A stretch of DNA of 64,000 nucleotides from CALBPI01 sp038521865 (lineage in GTDB: Bacteria; Pseudomonadota; Gammaproteobacteria; Steroidobacterales; Woeseiaceae): NCBI GenBank assembly GCA_038521865.1, contig JBCBKO010000005.1, forward strand, positions 1-64,000, written 5' to 3'. This document shows positions 35,491-44,054 of this stretch, one piece after another. The stretch's first letter is position 1, and every line of letters starts with the position of its first letter. The notes below the pieces were generated by a model. The model did no database searches. It was not told where the DNA came from and was given only the letters and a program-made list of their open reading frames with translations. The translations under genes were made by a program, and so were the position numbers.

Positions 35491-35623
35491 GGGGACTCCT
35501 TTAATTTCCATAAATGAGAAAAAATAAACATATAAAACGTTCGACTGCTAACCTACCGTTTAGTCAAGCAAAAATAAATATGTAGAAAATCGAACATATA
35601 AGGAAAAACAGAGGGAGTCCCGT
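35491..35623. promoter_or_regulatory. AT-rich divergent promoter region between flhC and the FlhD-like gene
   Basis: This 133-base spacer is far richer in A and T than its surroundings. AACATATAA occurs twice (35527-35535 and 35593-35601), and CGTTCG and CGAAC words lie beside the copies. The same 8-base word GGAGTCCC stands directly before both start codons, once on each strand (35614-35621 plus; complement at 35492-35499). It probably contains both promoters; exact -10/-35 pairs could not be fixed. Confidence 0.5.
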
Positions 35624-36232
35624 ATGTCTGAAACACGCTTCAATCGTGAGCTTTTGGAAGAAATTCATTCGCTAAATCAATTGTTTGTAGAGCAGATGCT
35701 GCGAGCATCGGACCGGGGTGCGTTCGCTCTGGATAAAAGCCTCGCTGATGCTTTGCGCATGCCCGGATTTGTTTTGCCGCGGTGCCCGTTTCTATTGTTC
35801 CGCCCCGCAAGACGCGACGCCAACTTGAGTGTGGGGACGGTGATACCCGCGCAGGGTGATGAGACTGCGGGGCTGGTCAGCACCACGCTAGCGCTGCTGC
35901 GCAGCGTGGCTCGCGAGGATCTCCCTGCGGCGTGTCTGCTAGCAGGTGGAGATGCGAATTGGTGCGAGTCACTCGCTGCACTGCGACCCGATGCCCTTCT
36001 TGCGCTCAGTCAGGCCTGCGATCTCAAGCCGCGCCTGGTGGACGTGCCTGGCTTCTGGCAGGACCTGCTGAGGTCGCGCTCGGTGTCGAGGTTGCAACGC
36101 GCCAGTCTCGGCGCCACCGGGCTGCAACTCATTTTGTCGAGGCGTAACCGACTGTCATCTTTGGCCCCGCGCCCACCAATAGCTGCGACCAGAGTTGCGG
36201 ACGCGGCCGATGACAGCAATCCGGTCTCATGA
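35624..36232 (+). CDS. FlhD-like protein with two FlhD-type units
   Basis: The 202-residue protein begins RELLEEIHSLNQLFVEQMLR, which matches the start of FlhD helix 1 ([20 protein letters not shown]). A second FlhD-like unit lies at residues 84-140, with LLRSVAREDLPAACLLAG followed by ESLAALRPDALLALSQACDL, matching the FlhD stretch TTLAALTLPQMVKLAETNQL. E. coli FlhD is about 116 residues and single. The tail after residue 150 is basic. I infer a tandem FlhD homologue acting with the divergent FlhC-like protein. The alignment was made by eye and the N-terminal unit is weaker. Confidence 0.65.
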   Translation: MSETRFNRELLEEIHSLNQLFVEQMLRASDRGAFALDKSLADALRMPGFVLPRCPFLLFRPARRDANLSVGTVIPAQGDETAGLVSTTLALLRSVAREDLPAACLLAGGDANWCESLAALRPDALLALSQACDLKPRLVDVPGFWQDLLRSRSVSRLQRASLGATGLQLILSRRNRLSSLAPRPPIAATRVADAADDSNPVS

Positions 36233-36271
36233 AGCGAGTGCCACTGCCAGACATTTGGTTACAATGGCGAG

Positions 36272-37204
36272 ATGCACGCGCTAGATATTCAAGGTCTCAC
36301 GAAGACCTACCCAAATGGTGTCCAGGCACTCCGTGGCGTCGACTTTCAGGTCGCCGAGGGCGATTTCTTCGCCCTGCTTGGTCCGAACGGCGCCGGAAAG
36401 ACGACGACCATCGGGATCGTTACCTCGCTGGTGACCAAATCCAGTGGCAGCGTAAAGGTGTTTGGTCATTGTCTGGATAAGGAAAAGGCGGCGGCGAAGC
36501 GCTGTCTCGGCATCGTGCCGCAGGAGATCAACCTGAACCTGTTCGACAAGGTCATTAACACCGTGGTCAATCAGGCGGGTTACTACGGGTTGCCCCCCAA
36601 AGTGGCTTATGAACGCGCCGAGCGCTACCTGTCCGAGTTACAGCTTTGGGATCGTCGCAACGACATCTCACGCAACCTATCGGGCGGAATGAAGCGCCGG
36701 CTGATGGTCGCTCGAGCGTTGATCCATGAGCCACGACTCTTGATTCTGGATGAGCCGACAGCGGGCGTGGACATCGAGATCCGTCGTTCGATGTGGAAAT
36801 TCCTGCAGGACATCAATGCACAGGGCACCAGCATTATCCTTACGACGCACTATCTCGAGGAAGCAGAGACGCTGTGCCGCAACATTGCGATTATCGACTC
36901 AGGTGAAATTGTCGAGAACACCTCCATGAATCAGTTGTTGCGTAAGTTGCAGCGAGAGGTGTTCGTGCTGAGCCCCACAAAGCCCCTGGATGCGGCGCCC
37001 GAAATCACCGGTTTCGAAACACAATTGCGACCTGATGGCGATCTGGAAATCGCCATGCAGCGTGGCCAAAGCCTGAACGAGATTTTTGCGGCCTTGCAGC
37101 AGGTGGATGTGACCGTGGATTCAATGCGCAACAAGTCCAACCGATTGGAGGAGTTGTTTCTCAATTTGGTGGATGAGAAATCGCGCAACGAGGCGGTGGC
37201 ATGA
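36272..37204 (+). CDS. yadG: ABC transporter ATP-binding protein, YadG type
   Basis: The 310-residue ATPase has Walker A LLGPNGAGKTTTIG, signature LSGGMKRRLMVARAL, Walker B LLILDEPTAGVD and the H-loop LTTHYLEE. The C-terminal 80 residues form a small accessory domain. It closely follows E. coli YadG, including the neighbouring ABC-2 permease YadH, with which it overlaps by ATGA. The substrate of YadGH is not established. Confidence 0.92.
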   Translation: MHALDIQGLTKTYPNGVQALRGVDFQVAEGDFFALLGPNGAGKTTTIGIVTSLVTKSSGSVKVFGHCLDKEKAAAKRCLGIVPQEINLNLFDKVINTVVNQAGYYGLPPKVAYERAERYLSELQLWDRRNDISRNLSGGMKRRLMVARALIHEPRLLILDEPTAGVDIEIRRSMWKFLQDINAQGTSIILTTHYLEEAETLCRNIAIIDSGEIVENTSMNQLLRKLQREVFVLSPTKPLDAAPEITGFETQLRPDGDLEIAMQRGQSLNEIFAALQQVDVTVDSMRNKSNRLEELFLNLVDEKSRNEAVA

Positions 37205-37980
37205 GCAGTGTGGTGATGCAGAACTGGGTCGCGTTCCAGACTATTGTGCGCAAGGAATTTTTGCGCGTGATTCGAATCTGGGTGCAAACGATCGTACCGC
37301 CAGCGATCACGATGACGCTCTACTTCCTGATTTTTGGTTCATTAATCGGCAGTCGTATCGGCACCATGGATGGCGTGGGTTACATGCAGTTCATCGCGCC
37401 TGGATTGATCATGATGTCGGTCATCACCAACTCCTATGGCAATGTTGTGTCGTCTTTTTTTGGGGCCAAGTTTCAGCGACACATCGAGGAGATGTTGGTC
37501 TCACCCGTGCCGAACTCGATCATTATCCTGGGTCATGTCGCTGGGGGTGTGGTCCGCGGACTGATGGTTGGCGGACTAGTGTCGATCGTCGCACTGTTCT
37601 TTACGGACATGACCGTAGCGCATCCGCTGATCACCCTCGCGATGGTGGTACTCACCTCGATCGTTTTTTCGCTGGCCGGATTCATTAACGCGATGTTCGC
37701 CAAGAAGTTTGACGACATCTCGATTATCCCGACCTTCGTGCTTACCCCGCTCACTTATCTTGGCGGCGTGTTTTACTCGATCTCCTTGTTGCCGGAATTC
37801 TGGCAAAAGGTGTCACTCGCCAATCCCATTCTCTACATGGTCAATGCCTTCCGTTACGGCATGCTAGGGCAGTCTGATATTCCTGTCGGCATCGCATTTG
37901 CACTCGTACTTTTTTTCGTGGCGTTGTTATTCAGTACGTGTGTTTTTTTGATGAATCGCGGTGTGGGAATTCGCGACTAG
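37201..37980 (+). CDS. yadH: ABC-2 type permease, YadH type
   Basis: The 259-residue inner-membrane protein has six hydrophobic helices and the ABC-2 signature region (EEMLVSPVPNSIIILGHVAGG; TPLTYLGGVFYSISLLPEFW). It forms the membrane part of the exporter with the upstream YadG-type ATPase, translated from an overlapping ATGA. Confidence 0.92.
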   Translation: MSSVVMQNWVAFQTIVRKEFLRVIRIWVQTIVPPAITMTLYFLIFGSLIGSRIGTMDGVGYMQFIAPGLIMMSVITNSYGNVVSSFFGAKFQRHIEEMLVSPVPNSIIILGHVAGGVVRGLMVGGLVSIVALFFTDMTVAHPLITLAMVVLTSIVFSLAGFINAMFAKKFDDISIIPTFVLTPLTYLGGVFYSISLLPEFWQKVSLANPILYMVNAFRYGMLGQSDIPVGIAFALVLFFVALLFSTCVFLMNRGVGIRD

Positions 37981-37986
37981 CTCGGT

Positions 37987-38667
37987 ATGTGTGGCCGATT
38001 CGCGTTTTTCTCCGCGGCTGAAGCCGTCTCGCAATTGTTTGGTGTCGACGACGCCATGTTGACGATCCGACCTCAGTACAACATCGCACCGACCGATCTT
38101 GCCGCGGTGATTCGCTCCGGTGAGTCGGCGCGGGGTGTTTCGATGATGCATTGGGGGCTGCTGCCATTTTGGGCGAAAGACAAGAAGATGGCCTCGCGGA
38201 TGATCAATGCGAGAGCGGAAACGGTTGCTGAAAAACCGGCGTACCGCGATGCCTTCAAAAAGGCGCGTTGCATTGTTCCGGCAGATGGTTACTACGAGTG
38301 GGTTGCCACCGCGGGTGGTAAGCAGCCCTATTACATCAGCGATGAGCGCGATCAGCCACTCGGCATGGCGGGGCTGTGGTCCCACTGGCAATCAAAAGAT
38401 GGTGAGGAGCGCCTGGATACCTTCACGGTATTGACGACCGAGTCGACAGGCACGATCGCCGATCTGCACCACCGCATGCCGGTGATGCTGGATGATGTTT
38501 CGGCTGAACACTGGCTTGCCGGTGACGGCGACAACCCGCCTGTGCTGCGCGAGATTCTGAGTGCTTCCGCCGCAACACCACTGCGCGCATGGCCTGTCAC
38601 CAAGGCGGTTAACAATGCTCGTAACGACGGCGAGGCATTGATTGAACCGCAACAGGATGAGGATTGA
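37987..38667 (+). CDS. yedK: SRAP/HMCES family abasic-site processing protein (YedK-like)
   Basis: The catalytic Cys2 follows the initiator Met (MCGRFAFF). Further active-site elements are NIAPTD, MINARAETV, PADGYYEW with its catalytic Glu, and LHHRMPVML with the His. This protein cross-links to abasic sites in single-stranded DNA and shields them. The 226 residues equal the family size. It follows yadH by six bases and converges on the fatty-acid kinase gene. Confidence 0.94.
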   Translation: MCGRFAFFSAAEAVSQLFGVDDAMLTIRPQYNIAPTDLAAVIRSGESARGVSMMHWGLLPFWAKDKKMASRMINARAETVAEKPAYRDAFKKARCIVPADGYYEWVATAGGKQPYYISDERDQPLGMAGLWSHWQSKDGEERLDTFTVLTTESTGTIADLHHRMPVMLDDVSAEHWLAGDGDNPPVLREILSASAATPLRAWPVTKAVNNARNDGEALIEPQQDED

Positions 38668-38670
38668 GAG

Positions 38671-40443
38671 TCAGCGCTCCAGCGTACCGACCACCAGCAT
38701 GCCGGGACCGCCGTGCACCCCAAAAGCAGCGCAGACCTCAGTGATATAGCAGTCCACCACATTCGGAATGACTGCATTAAGAGCCTCGGCAAGTGCTGCG
38801 GCATCCTCGGCAGCTCTGCCGTGGCCAATGGCGAGGCGCACCGGTCGCGAAAGATCCAGTCGTTTCGCGATGTACTTCGCAAATTTCTTTACTCGATTGC
38901 GCCGGCCGAAAATCACGCCCTTGGCTTTGACCTCGCCGCTCGGCAGTGTCTGCAGCACGCCGTTCAGATTCAACATGTCTGCAAGCGCCTTGCGTGCCGG
39001 TGGCACACGCCCACCACGTACCGCGTACTTGAAGTCACTGACGAGCGCGTAGGTGCGCGCATCGGCAATCACTTTGGTCAACTCCGCCTTGATCTCATCG
39101 ATCGACATGTCACGTGCCGCCATCTCGGCAGCTTCGCGCACAACCAATCCTTGTCCGAGTGTGCCGTTGCGTGAATCGACGACGTGGATATCACCACCGG
39201 CGCTAACGCGCTCCGCAGCGCTGACGGCGCCAGCAAAGGTACCGCTGACATGCCCCGACAGTGTGATCGCGAGGACATTGCGAAAGTGACTCGCCAGAAA
39301 CTGATACTGACGACGGTAGTCACCCGGTGAGGGCTGCGACGTCGTGGGATGGATCGGATTGGTTGCGAGCTCATCAAAGAACTCGTCTGGACTGATGCTG
39401 AGTTTGTCGAGATAGCCCTGCTCACCGAACTGCACCCTCAACGGCACAAAGTTGATGTCGAGCCGCTCCATGTCCTCTTCGGTAAGGTCCGCGCAACTGT
39501 CCGTAATGACAGCGACGCGCGGATTGTCGCCGTGCGTCGTGTGTTGCTGACGGTGCATGTCGTCAGCCTTCTCGCCTTTGACGGTGCCGAAGTCGCGCGC
39601 CAGTCGAAACACCGCTTCCGGTTCGTTTACATGGATATGAATCTTCGCTTTGCTGTGCGATCCGGCAAGCACGAGGCTGCCGCCCATCTGGCCGAGCGCT
39701 TCGCGGAGTTTCCGACGGTCGATGTTCTCACCGACGACGATGCACTCCGTGCAGTAGCGGTAATCCAGATCGACCTCTTCGCCGGCCATCACCGAGCCGT
39801 CGATATCTTCTGGAAGGTCCAGCTTGTCGACCACTTCACCGTCGCGGACATACGCCAGCATGCCGTGGATCATTGCAACAAAACCCTTTGCACCCGCATC
39901 GACTACGTCCGCCTTACGCAATTCCGCAAGTTGATTCTTCGTCGCTGCCAAGGCCGTTTCGGCTGCGCTCAGGCCGTGCGAAATCAGCGAGCCAAAATCG
40001 TCCAGTTTCGCATGTCGAGTCAGCGCGTCTGCGAATGCGTCGATGACCGACAGTATCGTGCCTTCGCGAGGCTCGGATAGCGCATCCCTTGCGTACTGCG
40101 AGCCTGCCGTGACCGCGTTGGCGAACGATTCGGTCGTAAACCGACTGAGCTCGGCTGCTGTGTCGCTAACGCCCTGGAAGAACTGCGCGAGAATGGCGCC
40201 CGAGTTCCCACGTGCACCATCAAGCAGCGCATCCGCTGCATGCGCGAGGAGCTTGTCGAGCGGTGGCGGTTCTTTGGTGAGCACGCCGCCCATCGCGCCA
40301 ACCGTGAGCGCCATATTGGTGCCGGTATCCCCGTCCGCAACCGGAAATACATTAATCTTATTCAGGCCGTCCTGGCTGGCAATCACCCGCTGCACGCCGT
40401 TCTTCAGCGCGTTTTGCATTGCGGCCCCGTCCAGATATTGCAT
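38671..40443 (-). CDS. Fatty acid kinase-like fusion: DAK2 (FakA) domains plus DegV (FakB) domain
   Basis: The first 200 residues are the DhaL/FakA kinase domain with the metal-nucleotide motif NVFPVADGDTGTNMA and LDGARGNSGAILAQFFQG. The middle domain (RYCTECIVV; KIHIHVNEP) matches the FakA linker domain with its active-site His. From about residue 305 a complete DegV fatty-acid-binding domain follows: ITDSCADLTEED, TTSQPSPGDY, AITLSGHVSGTF and DFKYAVRGGRVP. In Gram-positive bacteria FakA and FakB are separate and together phosphorylate exogenous fatty acids. Here both activities are on one 590-residue chain, and the usual FakA C-terminal domain seems to be replaced by DegV. Confidence 0.88.
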   Translation of the reverse strand: MQYLDGAAMQNALKNGVQRVIASQDGLNKINVFPVADGDTGTNMALTVGAMGGVLTKEPPPLDKLLAHAADALLDGARGNSGAILAQFFQGVSDTAAELSRFTTESFANAVTAGSQYARDALSEPREGTILSVIDAFADALTRHAKLDDFGSLISHGLSAAETALAATKNQLAELRKADVVDAGAKGFVAMIHGMLAYVRDGEVVDKLDLPEDIDGSVMAGEEVDLDYRYCTECIVVGENIDRRKLREALGQMGGSLVLAGSHSKAKIHIHVNEPEAVFRLARDFGTVKGEKADDMHRQQHTTHGDNPRVAVITDSCADLTEEDMERLDINFVPLRVQFGEQGYLDKLSISPDEFFDELATNPIHPTTSQPSPGDYRRQYQFLASHFRNVLAITLSGHVSGTFAGAVSAAERVSAGGDIHVVDSRNGTLGQGLVVREAAEMAARDMSIDEIKAELTKVIADARTYALVSDFKYAVRGGRVPPARKALADMLNLNGVLQTLPSGEVKAKGVIFGRRNRVKKFAKYIAKRLDLSRPVRLAIGHGRAAEDAAALAEALNAVIPNVVDCYITEVCAAFGVHGGPGMLVVGTLER

Positions 40444-40476
40444 CGCTACCCCGTCTTTCCAGTGATCGCTGTCGCG

Positions 40477-41151
40477 TCAGTCAACGCGCACGATGAATCG
40501 GTTACGGCCATCCTGGAACACCACGCCCTCTGGCGTGATCTCCACGAGGCTCAAATTGCTTGTTACGCGCGCCCCTTCCGTGACCCGTTGGCCATCGACG
40601 AACGCAAAGCGCCGGCCGGGATCGGCATCATACACATGCAAACTCACTGCAAGCGTGCCGAAATTCTTGCCCGTCTCAAGCGCGTAGGTGGCATAGGTTG
40701 GGTACTCGACCAACCGTTGTGGCGTGCTGGCCGGCGCTGCTGTGTCCGCTGCCTCACGGGGCTCATCGATAGGTTCGACGCTGCGGCCGATTTCAGATGC
40801 AGTGTCTTGTTTAGCGACCTGCTCGGACAGGCGCTCCACCTTGCTGGTGCGAGACGCGACAGGCGGCGAAGTTTGAGTTGCAGGCGCCGCGGTCGTCGGC
40901 TGTGGGTCAGCGGCAGTGACTTGAGGTTCGACGCGCTGAGTAGGTGCGGGCACGGTCTCAGCCGTCGGCTCGGGTCGGGTAACCAGCCAGAGCACCGCAA
41001 TGGTGTTGATGACAAGTAGGACTGCAACGAGGATCCACCAGCGGTTGGCGTTCGATTCGCCAACGGGACGAAGCGCTGCGGCCGCTTCAGGAGCGCGGTG
41101 ACGGCTACGCTCGGCGTCGGATTTTTTCAGAGCATCGAGTATGAGCGACAT
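40477..41151 (-). CDS. gspB: General secretion pathway protein GspB
   Basis: The 224-residue protein begins SLILDALKKSDAERSR, the GspB hallmark, followed by one transmembrane helix (WWILVAVLLVINTIAVLWLV), a Pro/Thr-rich periplasmic stretch and a C-terminal PilP/GspC-like domain (GARVTSNLSLVEITPEGVVF). GspB with GspA helps insert the type II secretin through peptidoglycan. It overlaps the gspA stop (TGATG). No other gsp gene is in the window. Confidence 0.9.
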   Translation of the reverse strand: MSLILDALKKSDAERSRHRAPEAAAALRPVGESNANRWWILVAVLLVINTIAVLWLVTRPEPTAETVPAPTQRVEPQVTAADPQPTTAAPATQTSPPVASRTSKVERLSEQVAKQDTASEIGRSVEPIDEPREAADTAAPASTPQRLVEYPTYATYALETGKNFGTLAVSLHVYDADPGRRFAFVDGQRVTEGARVTSNLSLVEITPEGVVFQDGRNRFIVRVD

Positions 41152-42830
41152 CAGAGCGTTCCTATTCCCGCCAGCGCCGGGCCCTCCGGAGCACCGAGCG
41201 TCGGCGCACCCGGCTGACCGACCTCGGCATTGATCATCATTTGCGTACGCTCGCCGACCAAGCCGTCGACCACCAGACGGCGACTCGCCTGATACTCACG
41301 CACCTGTGTTTCTAGCCCATCATCGTAACGATCCGAGTCCATCGGCGGAATGGGCTCACCGACGATCGCGGCGAGACTCTGGCGCAGCCACAAGACGGCC
41401 GGTCCGCGCATGCCCGGCGCTAGCGCAGTTTTGGGACTCGCTGGGGGTGGTTGCCAGAGCAGCAGGAACTCGCCATACCAGTGGTTGGCGAGTTGGCCTG
41501 GTGCCAGTGCGATTTCGCTGGTCGGCGTACTCAATGTGACCTTATCGCCGTCCCATTCGCTCAGCACCACCTGGTGCTCCGCCCCATTTGGCATGATGAG
41601 ATTCACAATCGCAGGACGATCGAGGGACACGAGCGGCAAGAAAGCACTCGTTGCGGTATAGCAACGCAATCCGTTCGAAGCCGCTTGTTCGCAAGGCGCG
41701 GCATTCTCTGCGGCCAGCGTGAGTCCCCATGCCGCAAACAACCGGCCAAAGGCATCCCGTGTCCCGGTGGTGTCAGCGTTTTCCCCGAGCCAGTCGGTAA
41801 GTGATACGGGCTCTGGTGCTGCTGGCGTTGGGTCGGTCGGTTGCTCGGGTGCGGTCTCCACCGGGGGCGCGGGACGCTCGACGGGGCCGGCCGCTGCCGC
41901 GACGGTTTCGGGCTGAGTGTCACCTCGCCACTCGCGCAGAATGAGCGTTGCGGTCACGGCCAGCATCAATACCGCAGCCACTGCCAGAAGACGGCCGGCA
42001 ACGTTCGCGCTGCGCTGCGGGGGGCGGCCAAGGACCTCATTGGCAGCGGTGTCGATCATGCCGCGATCAATACGCCGCTGTTCGCGACTCCAGGCGCCGA
42101 GCAATGCGCGATCCGCGATCAGGTTCATCAGGCGTGGTATTCCGGAGGCGAGCTGGTGAATCCGGTTCATTGCGCGGGTGGTGAAGATCTCGCGAACCGC
42201 ACCTGCGACCTTGAGCCGATGTTCCAGGTACTGCGCCGCTTCACTAGTGTCGAGAGGCTGCAAGTGGTAGCGCGCCGTAATGCGTTGAGAGAGCTGGCGC
42301 AGATCCTGGCGCTCCAGCACCTCGCGCAGTTCAGGCTGTCCGATCAACACGATTTGCAGCAATTTGTTGCGCGTTGTCTCGAGATTGGTGAGCAGGCGAA
42401 TCTGCTCGAGCACTTCTGCAGAGAGATTCTGTGCCTCGTCGACAACCGCGATGGTACGTCGTCCACGCCCATGAGCGTCGAGCAAGTAGTCGTTCAGTGC
42501 CTCGATGTAGGCGCGGCAGCTGTTCGTATCTTCCGGCGGCTCGATCTCGAGTTCCCTGCCGATAGTTGCGAGGAATTCGAGTGCTGTGAGCTGTGGGTTG
42601 AGCACCAGCGCGACATCCGCCTCTTCCGGCATTTGCTGCAGGAGGCTGCGAACGAGCGTGGTCTTGCCGGTGCCGACCTCACCGGTGAGTACGATGAAAC
42701 CATCGCTCTCGGTAATGCCGTAGACCAGATGCGCTAACGCTTCTGCATGCCGGGCGCTCATGAAGAGGTAACGCGGATCCGGCGTGATGTTAAACGGACG
42801 TTCCTCTAGTCCGAAAAAGTCGAGGTACAT
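41151..42830 (-). CDS. gspA: GspA/ExeA AAA+ ATPase with peptidoglycan-binding domain
   Basis: The 559-residue protein begins YLDFFGLEERPFNITPDPRY. Walker A is GEVGTGKTTLVR and Walker B-like TIAVVDEAQNLS. A transmembrane helix near residue 285 (LLAVAAVLMLAVTATLIL) leads to a periplasmic part ending in a peptidoglycan-binding domain (GPAVLWLRQSLAAI; VDGLVGERTQMMINAE). It acts with GspB in placing the type II secretin. It follows dinB by 36 bases. Confidence 0.92.
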   Translation of the reverse strand: MYLDFFGLEERPFNITPDPRYLFMSARHAEALAHLVYGITESDGFIVLTGEVGTGKTTLVRSLLQQMPEEADVALVLNPQLTALEFLATIGRELEIEPPEDTNSCRAYIEALNDYLLDAHGRGRRTIAVVDEAQNLSAEVLEQIRLLTNLETTRNKLLQIVLIGQPELREVLERQDLRQLSQRITARYHLQPLDTSEAAQYLEHRLKVAGAVREIFTTRAMNRIHQLASGIPRLMNLIADRALLGAWSREQRRIDRGMIDTAANEVLGRPPQRSANVAGRLLAVAAVLMLAVTATLILREWRGDTQPETVAAAAGPVERPAPPVETAPEQPTDPTPAAPEPVSLTDWLGENADTTGTRDAFGRLFAAWGLTLAAENAAPCEQAASNGLRCYTATSAFLPLVSLDRPAIVNLIMPNGAEHQVVLSEWDGDKVTLSTPTSEIALAPGQLANHWYGEFLLLWQPPPASPKTALAPGMRGPAVLWLRQSLAAIVGEPIPPMDSDRYDDGLETQVREYQASRRLVVDGLVGERTQMMINAEVGQPGAPTLGAPEGPALAGIGTL

Positions 42831-42866
42831 AGCCGTCCTATAGTAACCGCGGCGCCTGCTACTGAT

Positions 42867-44051
42867 CTAATCGCTGTCGTCATGCTCCAGGGTGCGCGCT
42901 GGGCGCAGCGCCGCAATTCCCAGCTCGCTGAAGCGTTCGCGCACCTCGTCGATGGCGCCATCCACTTCCACCGAACTGGTTGACGAGTCGCCGTCGAACA
43001 TATCGAGCTGCTGCTCGGTCTCCAACGCTTGTCCACCCACGCCCAACAGTCGCACGGCTTGCCCCGGATGCGCTGCGCGCCATTCGCGCAATAGCTCCAG
43101 CGCGGCGTCGTAGATCTGGCGGCTGCCATTGGTGGCCGGTCTGACCCGGGTCTGGCGTGTAAAAGTCTGGAAGTCGCTTTGCCGGATCTTGAGTTGTATG
43201 ACACCGGCAGCGAGCGATTTGTTGCGCAAACGAGCTGCGGTTTTATCGGCGAGTCCACTCAAGGCGCGTTTGAGCGATTCGCTGCTCGAGAGGTCGGTAT
43301 CGAACGTGCGCTCGCTACTCACCGACTTTTCGTCTCGGTCGGGAATGACTTCACGGGTGTCTCGGCCTGAAGCACGCTCGCGCATTCTGAGGGCGTACTT
43401 GCCGAATAATCGATGCAACAAGGGCTCGGCGGCGGACTGCAAGTCACCGAGCGTCGTGAGACCTGCTGCCGACAGCTCCGCTTGCTTGCGTTTGCCGATG
43501 CCCGGAAGGACGCTCGCGGGCAGCGATGCGAGACGGCTTCGCGCGTCGGCCGCGTTGATCACCGTCAGCCCGTCGGGCTTATCGAGATCAGAGGCGATCT
43601 TGGCCACAAGTTTGTTGGCAGCGACGCCGACAGAGGCGGTCAACGCAGTTCGTTCCTGAATGCGCACCTTGATCGTTTGAGCGATATGCACCGGGTCACC
43701 GTGAAGACGTTGGCTGGCCGTGACATCCAAAAACGCCTCGTCGACGGAAAGTGGTTCGACCTGCGGTGTAATCTCGTGAAACACCTCGAAAACCTGCCGG
43801 GACACCTGTTTGTAGCGCTCGATACGCGGGCGCACGCAAATCGCGTCGGGACAGCGCCTCAGGGCCTCGCGCATGGGCATTGCCGAATGGATGCCGAAAC
43901 GGCGCGCCTCGTAGCTCGCCGCCGCGACGACACCGCGACCTCCCGTGCCGCCGACGAGCAGCGGCAATCCTGCATGTTCCGGATGATCTCGCTGCTCGAC
44001 GCTGGCAAAAAACGCGTCCATGTCGACGTGCAGGATCGCGCGATCACTCAT
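42867..44051 (-). CDS. dinB: DNA polymerase IV (Y-family translesion polymerase)
   Basis: The 394-residue enzyme starts ILHVDMDAFFASVEQRDHP and has the catalytic PLSVDEAFLDVT. The helix-hairpin-helix thumb is LPGIGKRKQAEL, and a little-finger domain follows with SERTFDTDLSSSE and RLLGVGGQAL. The terminal beta-clamp-binding motif QLDMF is present. It extends mismatched or damaged primers. It lies between ispA and gspA in the same direction; a LexA box was not found. Confidence 0.94.
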   Translation of the reverse strand: MSDRAILHVDMDAFFASVEQRDHPEHAGLPLLVGGTGGRGVVAAASYEARRFGIHSAMPMREALRRCPDAICVRPRIERYKQVSRQVFEVFHEITPQVEPLSVDEAFLDVTASQRLHGDPVHIAQTIKVRIQERTALTASVGVAANKLVAKIASDLDKPDGLTVINAADARSRLASLPASVLPGIGKRKQAELSAAGLTTLGDLQSAAEPLLHRLFGKYALRMRERASGRDTREVIPDRDEKSVSSERTFDTDLSSSESLKRALSGLADKTAARLRNKSLAAGVIQLKIRQSDFQTFTRQTRVRPATNGSRQIYDAALELLREWRAAHPGQAVRLLGVGGQALETEQQLDMFDGDSSTSSVEVDGAIDEVRERFSELGIAALRPARTLEHDDSD

Positions 44052-44054
44052 GTC

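Noticed and set aside
41841..42737. A 298-codon plus-strand open frame over gspA.
   Set aside because: Antisense to the gspA ATPase; no signal or motif supports it.
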